Positions 17,025 to 27,500 are shown, numbered from the stretch's first letter. The stretch: DNA of 64,000 nt from Anaerolineales bacterium (GCA_016789305.1 JAEURJ010000023.1:434001-498000); one strand, 5' to 3'. Translations and numbers: made by a program. The notes: a model not told the origin generated them from the letters alone.

Positions 17025-17045
17025 GCAAAAATTCTAACTTAAAAC

Positions 17046-17080
17046 GATAAATGCGGATTAAAGTTCAATCCGCATTTATC
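17046..17080 (-). terminator. Terminator hairpin downstream of phnE
   Basis: Fourteen-base perfect arms GATAAATGCGGATT and its complement flank a seven-base loop, 14 bases past the phnE stop codon. The minus-strand exit has CGTTTTAA, a modest T-run. Confidence 0.65.
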
Positions 17081-17093
17081 AGGTAAAGGTTTG

Positions 17094-18932
17094 CTAAACG
17101 TATTTTTCGCGCAGCACAGAAGAGATATAGTCCATGCTTGCAACGACAATTGCAATCGCAAACATCTGGGCACTTGCGGCACGGTAATTCAAAAGATTGA
17201 TGTTCTGCTGAAGTAAGAAGCCGATGCCACCGCCGCCCACAAACCCAATGATGGTGGACATGCGTACATTGATATCCCAACGATACATGGTGTAGGAAAT
17301 ATACGGTGGAATGACCTGAGGGATGACCGCATATACAATGGTTTGCAAACGGTTTGCACCGGTGGCTTGAATGGCTTCAAGCGGACCCGCCATGATGCTT
17401 TCCACCTGTTCGGAATAAAGCTTTGCAAGGCTGACGATGGTATGCAGACCCAGCGCCATCACACCGGCAAAAGGACCAATGCCTACGGCAATAACGAAGA
17501 CAATCGCCATCACCAACGCTTCAATGGACCGCAGACCATTGAGAAATGTGCGTGTGACATAGTAGATCACCATGCCTGTGGGGAGTGTATCCTTGGCCTT
17601 GGTGAAGATTGCCAATAACAGGCCAAGCAATGCGCCTGTAAAGATGGGACCCCATAAGGTATAGATCGGATTTCCAATTTGATACAGGGATTTCACCAAT
17701 TGACCGATCAACCCAAATACAGTGGCGCCTGCCAATGTGGAAAAGACAAGGTTAAATAACTTTATACTGCCAGATGATAATTTCTCGGTGGCGCGTTGAC
17801 CAAGACGAGTCATCAAGCTGCTGAGCACACCACCGGCCGCAAGCCCTCCCAAAACAGGGGTAATGATGCGAACAATATCCCCGATCTGAAAGAGAAAATT
17901 TCCAAGGAAACCAAAGGCACCCAGGTTTGTCTTGCCGATCAAACCAAGATTCATGGACAGGCCGGCAAGATGAAAAAGCCCATAAAAGCTGACCAAAACG
18001 ATGAGCAACAATACAAAATAACGGGTGATTTGCGTGGTTCGATCTGGTTTCGAAATTTCCTCCTGAGGCAGGGCCCAACGGATTCCGAAAGACACCAAGA
18101 CGGGAACCACAACGATGACGAGTAAGTTAATGGGGATATTGCCGGCAAAAGGTGTGCTGAAGCTCTCCACCCATCGGACGATGGAATAGCCCACCATGAT
18201 TCCAACCGGCCAACCCAGGATGGAAAGTGAAATACTGGCCAGCGGACTTCGCACGGGTTTCATCAAATTACGGGCAGCAATAAAGCTGAGCGGAATGGCA
18301 AGAAATGTGCCAAACGTGGTCGCCAGCAAGGCTAGAAAGACCGTTTCAACGATCTTTTCCCATGTATCATATGCAGTCTTGGTAAGGTGCGGCACGCCCA
18401 CATTTTGGCGCAAGGTCGCGCGGATGTATTGCACGTCTTTGCTGGATCTTTTGGGGAGTGTGAAATCATAAATGAAGTGCCCGGCAGCATCGGTTTCCAC
18501 ATTATCGCGGCCAATTTCCACCACATTGGCAGGGTCACTGCCGGGGATGAAACGCAATGGACCGGAAGTGTTCGGCGCGAAGTTGAATCCCTCCACCTGA
18601 ACCGTTTCACCGGGCTCCGCGCAGGTTGGAGTAATAACAAGATAAGCACTGCTCTTATCAGGCACTGGAACCGTCGGAGTTCCACCTGCAGGACAGGTAA
18701 CATAGATTGGGGAATTAATGATTTCTTCTTTTTGATCGTATTCAAAGATTTCAGGGCGGGCCAACGCACGCATGACGCGCGTCAGACTTTCCTGTCTGCG
18801 TTCGCTGCGCAAATCCTCAAGATCCACTTTTGTGATTTCAAATCCGTAGGCATAGATAAACAGGCCGGCAAGGATCGCCAGACCAAATTGAATGGACTTC
18901 CAGGGGGAGGCTTTCTTGTTCTTTTCGGTCAT
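17094..18932 (-). CDS. phnE: Phosphonate-type ABC transporter permease PhnE, oversized
   Basis: A 612-residue permease, more than twice the usual 260-290. In order: an N-terminal helix (13-32), an extracytoplasmic region (about 75-180) with an Ig/IPT-like stretch VQVEGFNFAPN, the first half of a PhnE permease core (TWEKIVETVFLALLATTFGTFLAIPLSFIAARN, 190-222), an insertion of about 240 residues with roughly six membrane helices (223-462), then the rest of the core with GLRSIEALV (466), the EAA loop GPLEAIQATGANRLQ (516) and VRMSTIIGFVGGGGIGFLL (556). The core halves match PhnE closely, so the insertion is clear. It works with the upstream PhnC ATPase (gap of five bases) and PhnD. Substrate may be phosphonate, phosphite or phosphate; no C-P lyase genes are in the window. 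Confidence 0.88.
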   Translation of the reverse strand: MTEKNKKASPWKSIQFGLAILAGLFIYAYGFEITKVDLEDLRSERRQESLTRVMRALARPEIFEYDQKEEIINSPIYVTCPAGGTPTVPVPDKSSAYLVITPTCAEPGETVQVEGFNFAPNTSGPLRFIPGSDPANVVEIGRDNVETDAAGHFIYDFTLPKRSSKDVQYIRATLRQNVGVPHLTKTAYDTWEKIVETVFLALLATTFGTFLAIPLSFIAARNLMKPVRSPLASISLSILGWPVGIMVGYSIVRWVESFSTPFAGNIPINLLVIVVVPVLVSFGIRWALPQEEISKPDRTTQITRYFVLLLIVLVSFYGLFHLAGLSMNLGLIGKTNLGAFGFLGNFLFQIGDIVRIITPVLGGLAAGGVLSSLMTRLGQRATEKLSSGSIKLFNLVFSTLAGATVFGLIGQLVKSLYQIGNPIYTLWGPIFTGALLGLLLAIFTKAKDTLPTGMVIYYVTRTFLNGLRSIEALVMAIVFVIAVGIGPFAGVMALGLHTIVSLAKLYSEQVESIMAGPLEAIQATGANRLQTIVYAVIPQVIPPYISYTMYRWDINVRMSTIIGFVGGGGIGFLLQQNINLLNYRAASAQMFAIAIVVASMDYISSVLREKYV

Positions 18933-18937
18933 ACGAT

Positions 18938-19690
18938 TTACCCTACCCGCTCGGCATCGCGGCCATAAATATCTTTAAATTTCTTATCGTCGATCTCATT
19001 GGGCAGGCCCTCAAAGACAAGCTTCCCTGCATTCAGTGCAACCACGCGATCTGCATACCGATGGACAAGGTCAAGGAAGTGCAGGCTGCACAATACCGTA
19101 ACTCCATCCTTGTCGTTGATATCTTCGAGATGTTTCATAATGCTGTGCGCGAGGACCGGGTCCAGGCTGGCAACCGGCTCATCGGCCAGGATCATTTCCG
19201 GGTCCTGCATGAGCGCGCGCGCGATTCCCACACGCTGCTGCTGACCGCCACTTAGCTCGTCCGCGCGGTGATCGGCTTTATCTGCAATGCCAACGCGTTC
19301 CAATTGTTTGATGGCTTTTTCCATGTCCGTTTTTGGGAAACGATTTAACAAACTCCAGGCCGGGTTGATATACCCCAGACGCCCGGCCAGCACATTGGTG
19401 ATCACTTTCGAACGATGAACAAGATTGAAATGTTGAAAGACCATGCCGATCTTGCGGCGAATGCGCCGCATTTCCTCCGGCGAGGCTTTGGTAATATCCT
19501 CCCCATTCCAAAGGATCTGCCCATCGGTGGGTTCGATTAAACGATTTATGCAGCGTAGTAATGTGGATTTCCCCGAACCGCTCAGGCCGATCACTGCCAG
19601 AAACTGATTGTCTGGAACATCAAAGCTGACGTTATCCAGTGCCTTCACGCCGCCATCATAAATTTTGGTCAGGTTTCTTATTTGAAGCAT
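18938..19690 (-). CDS. phnC: Phosphonate-type ABC transporter ATP-binding protein PhnC
   Basis: A 250-residue ABC ATPase. Seen: Walker A GLSGSGKST near residue 34, Q-loop MVFQHFNLV near 86, signature LSGGQQQR near 145 and Walker B MILADEPVASLDP near 164, with HFLDLVHRYADR as the H-loop region. The MVFQHFNLV and DEPVASLDP patterns are typical of PhnC. The start is placed at the ATG at 19690, preceded by AGGA, rather than an in-frame ATG 33 bases upstream that has no ribosome site. It ends five bases before phnE, so the two are cotranscribed. Confidence 0.92.
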   Translation of the reverse strand: MLQIRNLTKIYDGGVKALDNVSFDVPDNQFLAVIGLSGSGKSTLLRCINRLIEPTDGQILWNGEDITKASPEEMRRIRRKIGMVFQHFNLVHRSKVITNVLAGRLGYINPAWSLLNRFPKTDMEKAIKQLERVGIADKADHRADELSGGQQQRVGIARALMQDPEMILADEPVASLDPVLAHSIMKHLEDINDKDGVTVLCSLHFLDLVHRYADRVVALNAGKLVFEGLPNEIDDKKFKDIYGRDAERVG

Positions 19691-19803
19691 GGTCAACAAT
19701 CCTGAAAAATGTGATTGGCGCATGTCCGCGCCATTGGGTAGTGCGGAACGGTATCAGACCCCTGATAATTTTTATTTTGTGATGATAAAGGAATAATGAC
19801 AAT

Positions 19804-19832
19804 TTGGGCAGGGAGAAAATCTCCCTGCCCAA
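19804..19832 (-). terminator. Hairpin between phnD and phnC
   Basis: TTGGGCAGGGAG and CTCCCTGCCCAA pair perfectly around a short A/T loop, 22 bases after the phnD stop. The trailing T-run is weak, so it may be a partial terminator or mRNA-stabilising hairpin that raises phnD expression above phnCE. That role is inference. Confidence 0.55.
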
Positions 19833-19854
19833 AATCTATTACAAAAAGAATTTT

Positions 19855-20988
19855 TTATTCGGGAAGTTTATAACCGGTCGCTTCGACCATCGCGCGGACG
19901 AAATCATACTCGGCGTCTTCGGCAGGAGCAATGCCCGACCAACCGTAGAAATCAGAACTGCCAATGGAAGTACCCCAAGCCTCGGTCTGTGAAAATGCTA
20001 CAAGAGCATCTTCGATCTGGGTGCGAACTTCAGCGGGGAATTCGGGTCCGAAGGACAGGGTGTCATTCGGAATGGCCTGGGAGACTGCAAGAATGCGCAC
20101 CTTCTGAACCACATCGGGCGCTTCCGTGCGGATATTGGCGCGTGCATCCAAAATGCGATACCCGTCGCAAAGCAGTTTCTTGCCATCGGCATCCGGAGCG
20201 CAGTTCGGGATGGATTCTGCGGGAATCTCATACTGATCAAGGCTGGTGATGGAACCGGCCAGATAATCATCATAGGTGAAGACGGGCGCACCATCCGGGT
20301 TCAATGGAACACTGTAGAAAACGGTACCAAAATCCACTTCGCCATTGTAAACAGCGGTGACAGTTTGGTTATGGCCGCCGGTTTGAACCTGCTCACCGGG
20401 GGTGATGCCTGCAGCGGCCAACTCAACGGTGGGGACCATGTAACCGGAAGTTGAACCTTGATCGCCATATCCCCACTTCGCGCCTTCCAAGTCAGCGAGG
20501 GATTGGTATTTGCTGTCGCGGGCAACAATGTATTCAGCCCAATAGACTGGATACCCAAAGCGAATGGCTTTGAAAGCTACGTCCACACCGCACAACTGGC
20601 TGGCAATGGCATATCCCAAACCAGGGATGAAGGCCATCGTATCTGAAGGAGAAGCGCACATCTCTTCCACAGTAGCGGCATATGAAGTCGGAACAACCAC
20701 TTCAAAGGTCAGGCCGGTGGCTTCATTCAATGCCTGGGCCATCACTTCACCGCCCGTGGTGATAATGTTCGCATCCACAGAGGGAACAAACAACACTTTG
20801 ATGGGATGCTCGGGCGTACCGACATCCGATGCAGGAGCTTCTGTCGCAACAGGAGCTTCAGTGGGGGCCTCTGTGGCAGGAGCCTCGGTAGCAACGGGAG
20901 CCTGTGTGGCGGCAGCAGCACACGCGCTCAGAATTAATGAGGCGACCACAATCATGGCCAGCACAACGAACGAAAAACGTTTATTCAT
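19855..20988 (-). CDS. phnD: PhnD-type substrate-binding lipoprotein
   Basis: A 377-residue periplasmic-binding-type protein. Seen: signal peptide with lipobox LSAC near residue 18, an Ala/Thr/Pro/Glu repeat tether (to about 55), then HPIKVLFVPSVDANIITTGGEVMAQALNEATG, AFIPGLGYAIASQLCGV and KWGYGDQGSTSGYMVPTVEL, a pattern characteristic of the PhnD family (YxxxL and GSTSGY ligand segments). The start is set at the ATG following GAGAGGAG; an earlier in-frame start has no such site. It supplies ligand to the PhnCE transporter encoded downstream. Confidence 0.9.
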   Translation of the reverse strand: MNKRFSFVVLAMIVVASLILSACAAAATQAPVATEAPATEAPTEAPVATEAPASDVGTPEHPIKVLFVPSVDANIITTGGEVMAQALNEATGLTFEVVVPTSYAATVEEMCASPSDTMAFIPGLGYAIASQLCGVDVAFKAIRFGYPVYWAEYIVARDSKYQSLADLEGAKWGYGDQGSTSGYMVPTVELAAAGITPGEQVQTGGHNQTVTAVYNGEVDFGTVFYSVPLNPDGAPVFTYDDYLAGSITSLDQYEIPAESIPNCAPDADGKKLLCDGYRILDARANIRTEAPDVVQKVRILAVSQAIPNDTLSFGPEFPAEVRTQIEDALVAFSQTEAWGTSIGSSDFYGWSGIAPAEDAEYDFVRAMVEATGYKLPE

Positions 20989-21112
20989 TTTTTCTCCTCT
21001 CAAGAGAATCATGGAATTTGATGGGGCACTTGCCCCTGACGTTTTCATAATAATACAAAACAAAAGTATGGACAAGTTACATTTGGGCCATATTTATATT
21101 TGACAAATTCAG

Positions 21113-22126
21113 TTATTCCTGGACAAGGTCTGAAAGGTCAAGTTTGGAGGCATCCACATAATTTTTAAATTCATCGTATATGGAATCTTCGGCAATTTGC
21201 AATTCATTGATTCCATATGCTGTTTGAATGGCCGCTTTGCCTTCAGGGGTCAGCATTAAATCAATGAATGCCCTTTGTAAAACACGGCGCATTTCAAGAG
21301 GCAATCGATTCGAGAGTGAAATATTTTCATAAGGGATCACAGCTTCCGAACGCCAAACCACGATCACCTTGTCCATCACATCGGGATAATCCGCTTCGAG
21401 TGCCGGCGAATTACGTGCATCGATGAAAGTGGCACCAAAATCACAGATATCAGCCGCATAAACGGCGCGCACCACACTGGGCTGGCCTTCGAGAAATGCC
21501 CCGCTTCGTACTTCGACCTGTGCCTGATTCAGCAACCCGAGCGGCAGGACATACCCTGACGGAGAAGTTGCGTCGCTCCAACAGGGTTTCTTTTCTGTAA
21601 ACTGTTCGAGTGCTGTTACAAGCTCCTCCGTGTTTTCGTTACGGGTTTCATCAAAATAGGACTTGAACTCACCATCACGGTTTACAATGAATTGAAATCC
21701 ATACAGGAGTTGTCCATCGCGGACACTGGCCAGCGCAACGGCCACGGATTCGTCTTTATGAGCGAGCAGATAACCAAATGGGGAAAGAGAAGCAATGTGT
21801 GCATTGCCTGTACGAAACGCGTCCACGAGTGCGCTTTCTGAGGAGGGAGCAACGGTCACCACACGATATCCGGTATGAGATTCGATGAAGGCTGCAATGG
21901 TTTCACCGGCAGAGACCAGCTCACTGTCAGGTCGTGAAGATGGACCCAAAGCGAGGATCAGGGGATTTTGCTCAGTGCCAGGCTCGGGCGTGGAAAGAGG
22001 CGTTGCAACAATCGAAATGGGAGTCCGAGTAGGCGTTGGAACTGGCGTGGGAGTCCCCAAAGTCAATTGAAGAGGAAAAGTACATCCGAGAATAGCCAAA
22101 ATTAAGACGAGAGATAATTTTTTCAT
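21113..22126 (-). CDS. Second PhnD-like substrate-binding lipoprotein
   Basis: A 337-residue paralogue-like protein. Seen: signal peptide with lipobox ILGC, a Thr-Pro tether, then NPLILALGPSSRPDSELVSAGETIAAFIESHTGYRV, HIASLSPFGYLLAH and DATSPSGYVLPLGLL, which correspond in order to the PhnD ligand-binding segments. It precedes phnD on the same strand with a 124-base gap. The start is uncertain: neither the ATG at 22126 nor a GTG at 22144 has a clear ribosome site. It may feed the same PhnCE permease with a different ligand. Confidence 0.8.
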   Translation of the reverse strand: MKKLSLVLILAILGCTFPLQLTLGTPTPVPTPTRTPISIVATPLSTPEPGTEQNPLILALGPSSRPDSELVSAGETIAAFIESHTGYRVVTVAPSSESALVDAFRTGNAHIASLSPFGYLLAHKDESVAVALASVRDGQLLYGFQFIVNRDGEFKSYFDETRNENTEELVTALEQFTEKKPCWSDATSPSGYVLPLGLLNQAQVEVRSGAFLEGQPSVVRAVYAADICDFGATFIDARNSPALEADYPDVMDKVIVVWRSEAVIPYENISLSNRLPLEMRRVLQRAFIDLMLTPEGKAAIQTAYGINELQIAEDSIYDEFKNYVDASKLDLSDLVQE

Positions 22127-22205
22127 TTGAAGATTGGTTTGCACGCAATCATAATGAGGTTGCTATAATAAGGCAAGTTTAGGTTTATAAAAAAGAGGAT
22201 ATTCC

Positions 22206-22886
22206 ATGAAAAACACATTGAGCACCATCATGTCCATTTTGATCTTGATCGTACTGGCGGCGGGCGTTTATTTTATCGTGCAAACCGTGCGCCAAACCGC
22301 GGATGCTGCCGCAGAAGCCGCGCAGGCACCGTTCCAGGGAATTCAAGAGTCGAATCAGGCGCTGCAAACTCAGGTGGCGCAACTGATGAATCCCACGCCC
22401 ACGATCATTCCAGATCCCATCACACACATCAATGAAATCCGTTCGCTTGCACGATTGGAAACGATCCAATATACGGTGGAACAGGTGGTCACAGCGGAGG
22501 TGAATCAAGGCACGCTTTCCTTTGCATTTGGAAGCAAGATACTGATCCAAATTCACGGAACAGTGGTTGCAGGTATAGATATGGAAAAAATGAAACCTGA
22601 GGATATGCAATTGCAGGGTGAGGTGTTATACGTGAGACTCCCGCCTGCAGAGATACTCACAGTGACTCTGGATGAAAATAAAACCGAAGTGTACACCATT
22701 CAGGATGGCATCTTTGCTGAGTTGGACCCGAATCTAGTACTTGACACACTCAGCTCGGGAAAAGATAAGATCACAAGCTCTGCACTGGAAGACGGCATTC
22801 TGACCCAGGCACAGAGAAATGGAGAAACCTATTTGCAGCGCTTTTTCAATACACTAGGTTACAGGACAGTTATCTTTCAGCAATAA
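22206..22886 (+). CDS. DUF4230 domain protein
   Basis: A 226-residue membrane-anchored protein: one N-terminal helix (about 8-28), a coiled region AAEAAQAPFQGIQESNQALQ, then the DUF4230 core beginning ITHINEIRSLARLETIQYTVEQVV and containing VLYVRLPPAEILTVTLDENKT and a C-terminal AQRNGETYLQRFFNTLGY. DUF4230 proteins are widespread and uncharacterised. It is divergent from the second PhnD-like gene and is followed directly by a bidirectional terminator. AAGAGGAT lies upstream of the ATG. Confidence 0.85.
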   Translation: MKNTLSTIMSILILIVLAAGVYFIVQTVRQTADAAAEAAQAPFQGIQESNQALQTQVAQLMNPTPTIIPDPITHINEIRSLARLETIQYTVEQVVTAEVNQGTLSFAFGSKILIQIHGTVVAGIDMEKMKPEDMQLQGEVLYVRLPPAEILTVTLDENKTEVYTIQDGIFAELDPNLVLDTLSSGKDKITSSALEDGILTQAQRNGETYLQRFFNTLGYRTVIFQQ

Positions 22887-22895
22887 CCACTTGTG

Positions 22896-22942
22896 AGAAT
22901 CAAAAAGCGGAAGAGCATGATGCTCTTCCGCTTTTTGATTCT
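22896..22942. terminator. Bidirectional terminator with 22-base arms
   Basis: Perfect 22-base arms with a three-base loop lie between the DUF4230 gene and the convergent pyrE gene, with A- and T-tracts on each side of the stem. Confidence 0.88.
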
Positions 22943-22946
22943 GCAT

Positions 22947-23555
22947 CTACGAATTTTTTAAGAATTTTCTTGTTTCGTCGATCTTTGATTTTTCGATCTT
23001 TCCGGATTTTTCCCAATGATCCAGCAATTGGGTAATGGTCAATACCGCATGAAGATGGAAGCCCGCCTGTTCGAGGGATTCTTTTGCGCCAGATTCACGG
23101 TCAACGAGCACCACGACATCCGTCACCTTCAAGCCGGCGGCGGTCAACTTATCGATGGCTTCGAATTTGCTGCCACCGGTGGTTGCGAGGTCGTCGATCA
23201 CCAGGGCGGTTTCACCCTCATGGAATTCACCTTCGATCTCGGCTTTTGTACCATACGTCTTTACTTCCTTGCGAGGATAGATCATCGGGTAATTGCCCTG
23301 CAAAGAGACCGCAGTTGCAATGGGGATCGCCGCATAAGGCAAGCCTGCAAGGCGGGTGAACTTCAGGTTTTTTAATAAAGGTAGATAGGCTTCACCGATC
23401 TTTTGAAGCAGGCCCGGGTATGAAATGATGCGGCGCAAGTCTATGTAGATCGGGGATATTAAACCAGACTTCAATGTGAATTCTCCGAATTTAATACAAC
23501 CGGCTTCGAGAAGTTCATCTGCTAGTTTCGAAAGATGGGATGTGAATTCTGGCAT
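22947..23555 (-). CDS. pyrE: Orotate phosphoribosyltransferase
   Basis: A 202-residue enzyme converting orotate and PRPP to orotidine 5'-phosphate in pyrimidine synthesis. Seen: FGEFTLKSGLISPIYIDLRR near residue 21, the flexible loop region RKEVKTYGTKAEIEGEF near 97 and the PRPP-binding motif ALVIDDLATTGGSKFEAI near 117. The length is normal. It is a single-gene unit between two terminators; no other pyrimidine genes are nearby. Confidence 0.95.
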   Translation of the reverse strand: MPEFTSHLSKLADELLEAGCIKFGEFTLKSGLISPIYIDLRRIISYPGLLQKIGEAYLPLLKNLKFTRLAGLPYAAIPIATAVSLQGNYPMIYPRKEVKTYGTKAEIEGEFHEGETALVIDDLATTGGSKFEAIDKLTAAGLKVTDVVVLVDRESGAKESLEQAGFHLHAVLTITQLLDHWEKSGKIEKSKIDETRKFLKNS

Positions 23556-23610
23556 CGCAAATCCTTTTTGATAATTTGAATATCACGATTATACCCATGA
23601 CAGTCACTGG

Positions 23611-23653
23611 ATATAAAAAGTCACCCCTAAAAATTCGGGGTGACTTTTTATAT
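23611..23653. terminator. Bidirectional-looking hairpin upstream of pyrE
   Basis: ATATAAAAAGTCACCCC and its complement form 17-base arms around a nine-base loop. It lies just after the stop codon of the SH3b lipoprotein gene on the minus strand and serves as its terminator. Confidence 0.85.
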
Positions 23654-23657
23654 CTTT

Positions 23658-24434
23658 TTATTCTGTAACGGGCAATTGCTCGATCGGTACGGAAAGCTGC
23701 ACAAGGGATGCAAACACCCATGCAGTTTGTCCCGGCTGGCTGGGGATCTCCACTTTGATCCATTGGGCATCCGCAGATTTACCAATTGCGGCCGTGGAAA
23801 CTTGCACATCCAACAAACCGGCTTCCGGCGCATTCAAACCGGGAGAGGAGCGTAAGTTAATTCCAGTTGGACCAGGGTTTGTAACAAATGCCAGCGCCAC
23901 AGTTGCTGTAGGGGCAACATTTGCCTCCGGCGTGGCGGCTCCCGGGGTTGCAGTGGGTGGAACCACCAGGGTAATGCCAAGCAAGCGAGCCATTTCGACA
24001 TCATATTTTGTGTGCAAATCGCGAGCCTGTGCAATTCCTGCGTTGATCGCCTGCGTATCCATTTGGACACCAGAGCTATTCATAAAGGCCATCAGGATCT
24101 GGATCACCAAATTCATATGGGCCATCTCAAGTTTTTTCAGGGTCTGCAAACAAGCTGGGACTTCTAAGTCCTCCGCGTCCCGCAAAATCCGCTGCATTTC
24201 GGGAATGAGGTCGATTAATTGGCTTTGAGGTGTGTTCGAGGCGAGTGATGAATAATCATCGAACTCACGCATGAGCTTGTTGACCTTCGCCACTTCAGCG
24301 GGTAAATTGGCGGAAGAGCATAAATCCGGGGTGGAGGTTATCAACGGAGCCTCTGTTGGAACCTGCGTTGACTGGCCGCATGCTGTGATCAAAACGGAAA
24401 GAATGAGGATGGACAGGAAAAATAAACGTTTCAT
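23658..24434 (-). CDS. Lipoprotein with C-terminal SH3b domain
   Basis: A 258-residue exported protein. Seen: signal peptide with lipobox ITAC near residue 19, a helical middle region (about 45-150) rich in Leu and Met, a Pro/Thr/Ala linker (about 158-185) and a bacterial SH3 domain from TGINLRSSPGLNAPEAG to TAWVFASLVQLS. SH3b domains often bind peptidoglycan or sugars. No enzyme domain is seen. It is the next gene after the large beta-helix protein on the same strand, separated by a terminator. Confidence 0.75.
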   Translation of the reverse strand: MKRLFFLSILILSVLITACGQSTQVPTEAPLITSTPDLCSSANLPAEVAKVNKLMREFDDYSSLASNTPQSQLIDLIPEMQRILRDAEDLEVPACLQTLKKLEMAHMNLVIQILMAFMNSSGVQMDTQAINAGIAQARDLHTKYDVEMARLLGITLVVPPTATPGAATPEANVAPTATVALAFVTNPGPTGINLRSSPGLNAPEAGLLDVQVSTAAIGKSADAQWIKVEIPSQPGQTAWVFASLVQLSVPIEQLPVTE

Positions 24435-24455
24435 TTTGACTCTCGCTTTGGTTCA

Positions 24456-24486
24456 AAAAAATAGGGACGGATTAAGCATCCGTCCC
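24456..24486 (-). terminator. Terminator of the beta-helix protein gene
   Basis: GGGACGGAT and ATCCGTCCC pair around a short loop; on the minus strand the stem is followed by TATTTTTTT. It lies just past the stop codon of the large gene. Confidence 0.85.
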
Positions 24487-24509
24487 ATTGATTGTAACAG
24501 CCTGACGGC

Positions 24510-27500
24510 TTACTTGCTGACCAACACAAACGTACCGATCAAGTTTGTGGGAACCTGAAAGTACAGGCCATCCGCACTGACTGCCCCGCCGAGATCGGTC
24601 CACTCGGTACCATTCCAATACAAGATCGATAGTCCTTCTTTATCGACGCCATCAGGGATCATGAAGGAGATAATGATCGATTCTTCGCTGGTTTCCTGTG
24701 CCTTGCCATCTTTAAAGAGGAAAGTGGTAAAGGCGGAAATAAATTCATTTCCTTCCGGCAGACTACCTGGCAGTGCATCATTTGACACAAGTTCGATCCT
24801 GCCTTCATCCTGAATTGGGCAGGGGAAAAGGGCATTATCGCCGTTCGGCAGGAGCAACAAGGTCCCGCTGAAGATGGTGCAATCGAATCCGCCGGTGACC
24901 GGAATAATATTGATGGGCAAACCGGGTTTGGGATCCTTCTCCTCTTCCTCATCAGCGGGGATCGTGCAATCATCGGAAAGCACAAGCGAACCGCTGAAGA
25001 AGTATTCGTCCGGCGAATTATAGTTACCCAAGATCTCCGGGCCATACAACTCAAGCGAAGAAGCACCTTCTTCATAAATGCCGTAGCCATCCGATCCACC
25101 GTACCCATTTCCGTCGTACTGACCACAGGAAACAATGACACGCCCGCCATTGCTATAGATTTCAGCGCCGTCCTGATAGTTTCCATTGGCCTCCACGTTG
25201 GTCAAGGTCACATTCCCATCAGATTCGATATACAAACCGGAGCCATACCCATCGTCATATTCGTCGATGTAATCGTCCAAATCTTCATAATAATAGCTCT
25301 CGGACCAGAACCCTTCTCCCAATGCACCGCCATACCCATTGCTGTTGAATTCGCTGTCTGTGACGAATACACTGTTCACGGCACCGCTATAGATTTCCGC
25401 ACCATGCATGACATTTCCATTGGCCTCTACATCATTGAGTGTGACATCGTTTTCAGCAGAGGCATATAAACCGCTGCCATTTGTGATATACGAGGAAGAC
25501 TCATAATAATCATCGGTCTCTTCAAAATACATCTCACCAAAAAGACCATACCCATTCGCATAAAACCCGGATTCGCTTACATTAATGTTCGAGCCGGAGT
25601 AGACATCCACACCAAAACCGAGATTATCAGCAGCCAAAACATCTATAATTGTTATATTTCCATCCGCGCTGCCGAAGAGCCCGGAACCGGAACCAAAATC
25701 AAGATCCATGCCAGAGCTGCTTTCACCCTCGCTGCCAAAGAATCCCATTTCCAGATCGAATCCACTGACGGGAAGTTCCATGTCGGAACAGAGGCTAATT
25801 TCATCGCAAAGGAATTCGCCGAACAAACCGCCTTCACCGCCCACGGAGACAAATTCACCGTTGGATATAAAATCACTTTCCTCGACAAAAAGCGACCCAC
25901 CAGTATTTACATCCACACCATGGAAGGAATTTGCATGCGCACCCACTTGATTCAGCGTGACATTCCCAGCAGAATTAATGGTCAAACCATTTCCATACTC
26001 AAACCCTGCGCCGCCACCGCCGCTGCCGTATTCCTCTGACTCATGAAAACCTTCACCAACACGAAGATAGCCTGCTCCGCCATTTTCTATAAAGTCGCTA
26101 TCGATGACGGTTACTCCATCCTGGCTTTCCAGATAAGCACCATCCCCCCCGTTTTCAATCGCCTCAACGCCATTTAGGGTAATGGAACCATGTTCAGATT
26201 CGGCATCCAGACCGCCGCCGCCATATTGATCAATATAATAGCTGTTGCCAAATTCATCACTGCTGTCAATCGCATTTACGTCAAAGTGGAAATTAGGCGC
26301 CTGCACATAGATGTAATCAGAATCATCACAGGGGTTGAAAACAAAGGAGTTGTAAGAACCGATCTCGTCACAGAAATCTTCCATGTAATCTTCGAGGTAG
26401 GAATACCCATATTCATCGTCAAAGAAACCCGCATACCAGCCGTTATAGGAAAACTCTGAATCAGTGACCGAGATATTGCCAAGATAAGCATCCAACTCCG
26501 CGCCGGCATTGGCGTTCCCTGCCGCAAATACCTCAGCCAAAGTAATACTCCCACCAGCATCTGCGATCAGGCCAGTGCCTGCATGGTAATCGAGGTGGTA
26601 AGAGTCACCTTCATCGTATTCGAAATCATTGGAAATATAGAAATGACCAAGGTTGCCATTCCCACCGCCTTCGGGATGACCAAACATACTATCCGTGATG
26701 ACAATATCACCTTCAGCATCCAGCTCTGCACCATTACCTGCATTTTCGGTGCTTTCAACGTCATTTATCGTGATGTCATCAAATGCATGAACTGTAAGAC
26801 CGTTTCCGCCATAAATTTCGGTGGAATATCCATATTCATTCTCGTAATATTGCCAGTAAGCCCCATATCCATCATCTTCCCCCCAACCATTTTCACTGAA
26901 CACACTTTCAGTGACTTCCACATCCCCGCCGGAACAAAGGCTTGCACCATTTCCGCCATTCCCCGTGGCATACACATCACCTAAAGTGATATCACCATCC
27001 GCACAGACGGATACTCCGTCGCCAGCTTCATAGATCTCTAAGACACCTGATTCCCAATAATAATATCCATCCTGACCATTATTATTAAAATCACTATTTG
27101 TGATCTCAACGTCCCCGCCGGATTCGATTTCCACACCGCTATCGCCATTGCCCACAGCAGAAACATTGTTTAGTGTCACATCTCCATCCGCGGAAATGAA
27201 CAGCCCTGGATCTGTTATATACTCTGTCGTATCGACATCCGAGTAATAATATCCTTCGATTCCATTCTGAGTGAATTCGCTGTTTGTGACAGCAACATCC
27301 CCGCCAGATTCAATATATGCGCCTGCCCGATCCGAATTATTTACATCAACATAATTAAGTGAAACATTGCCTTCTGTATTTATATAAAGGCCGTCAGAAT
27401 CCGAATTGTTAATGAACAAGTTATTAACGGTAATATTCCCAGCCCAGTTGTCGATAAGGAGCCATGTACCGTTAAGGGTGGAATTGCCAGTTAGTTGATT

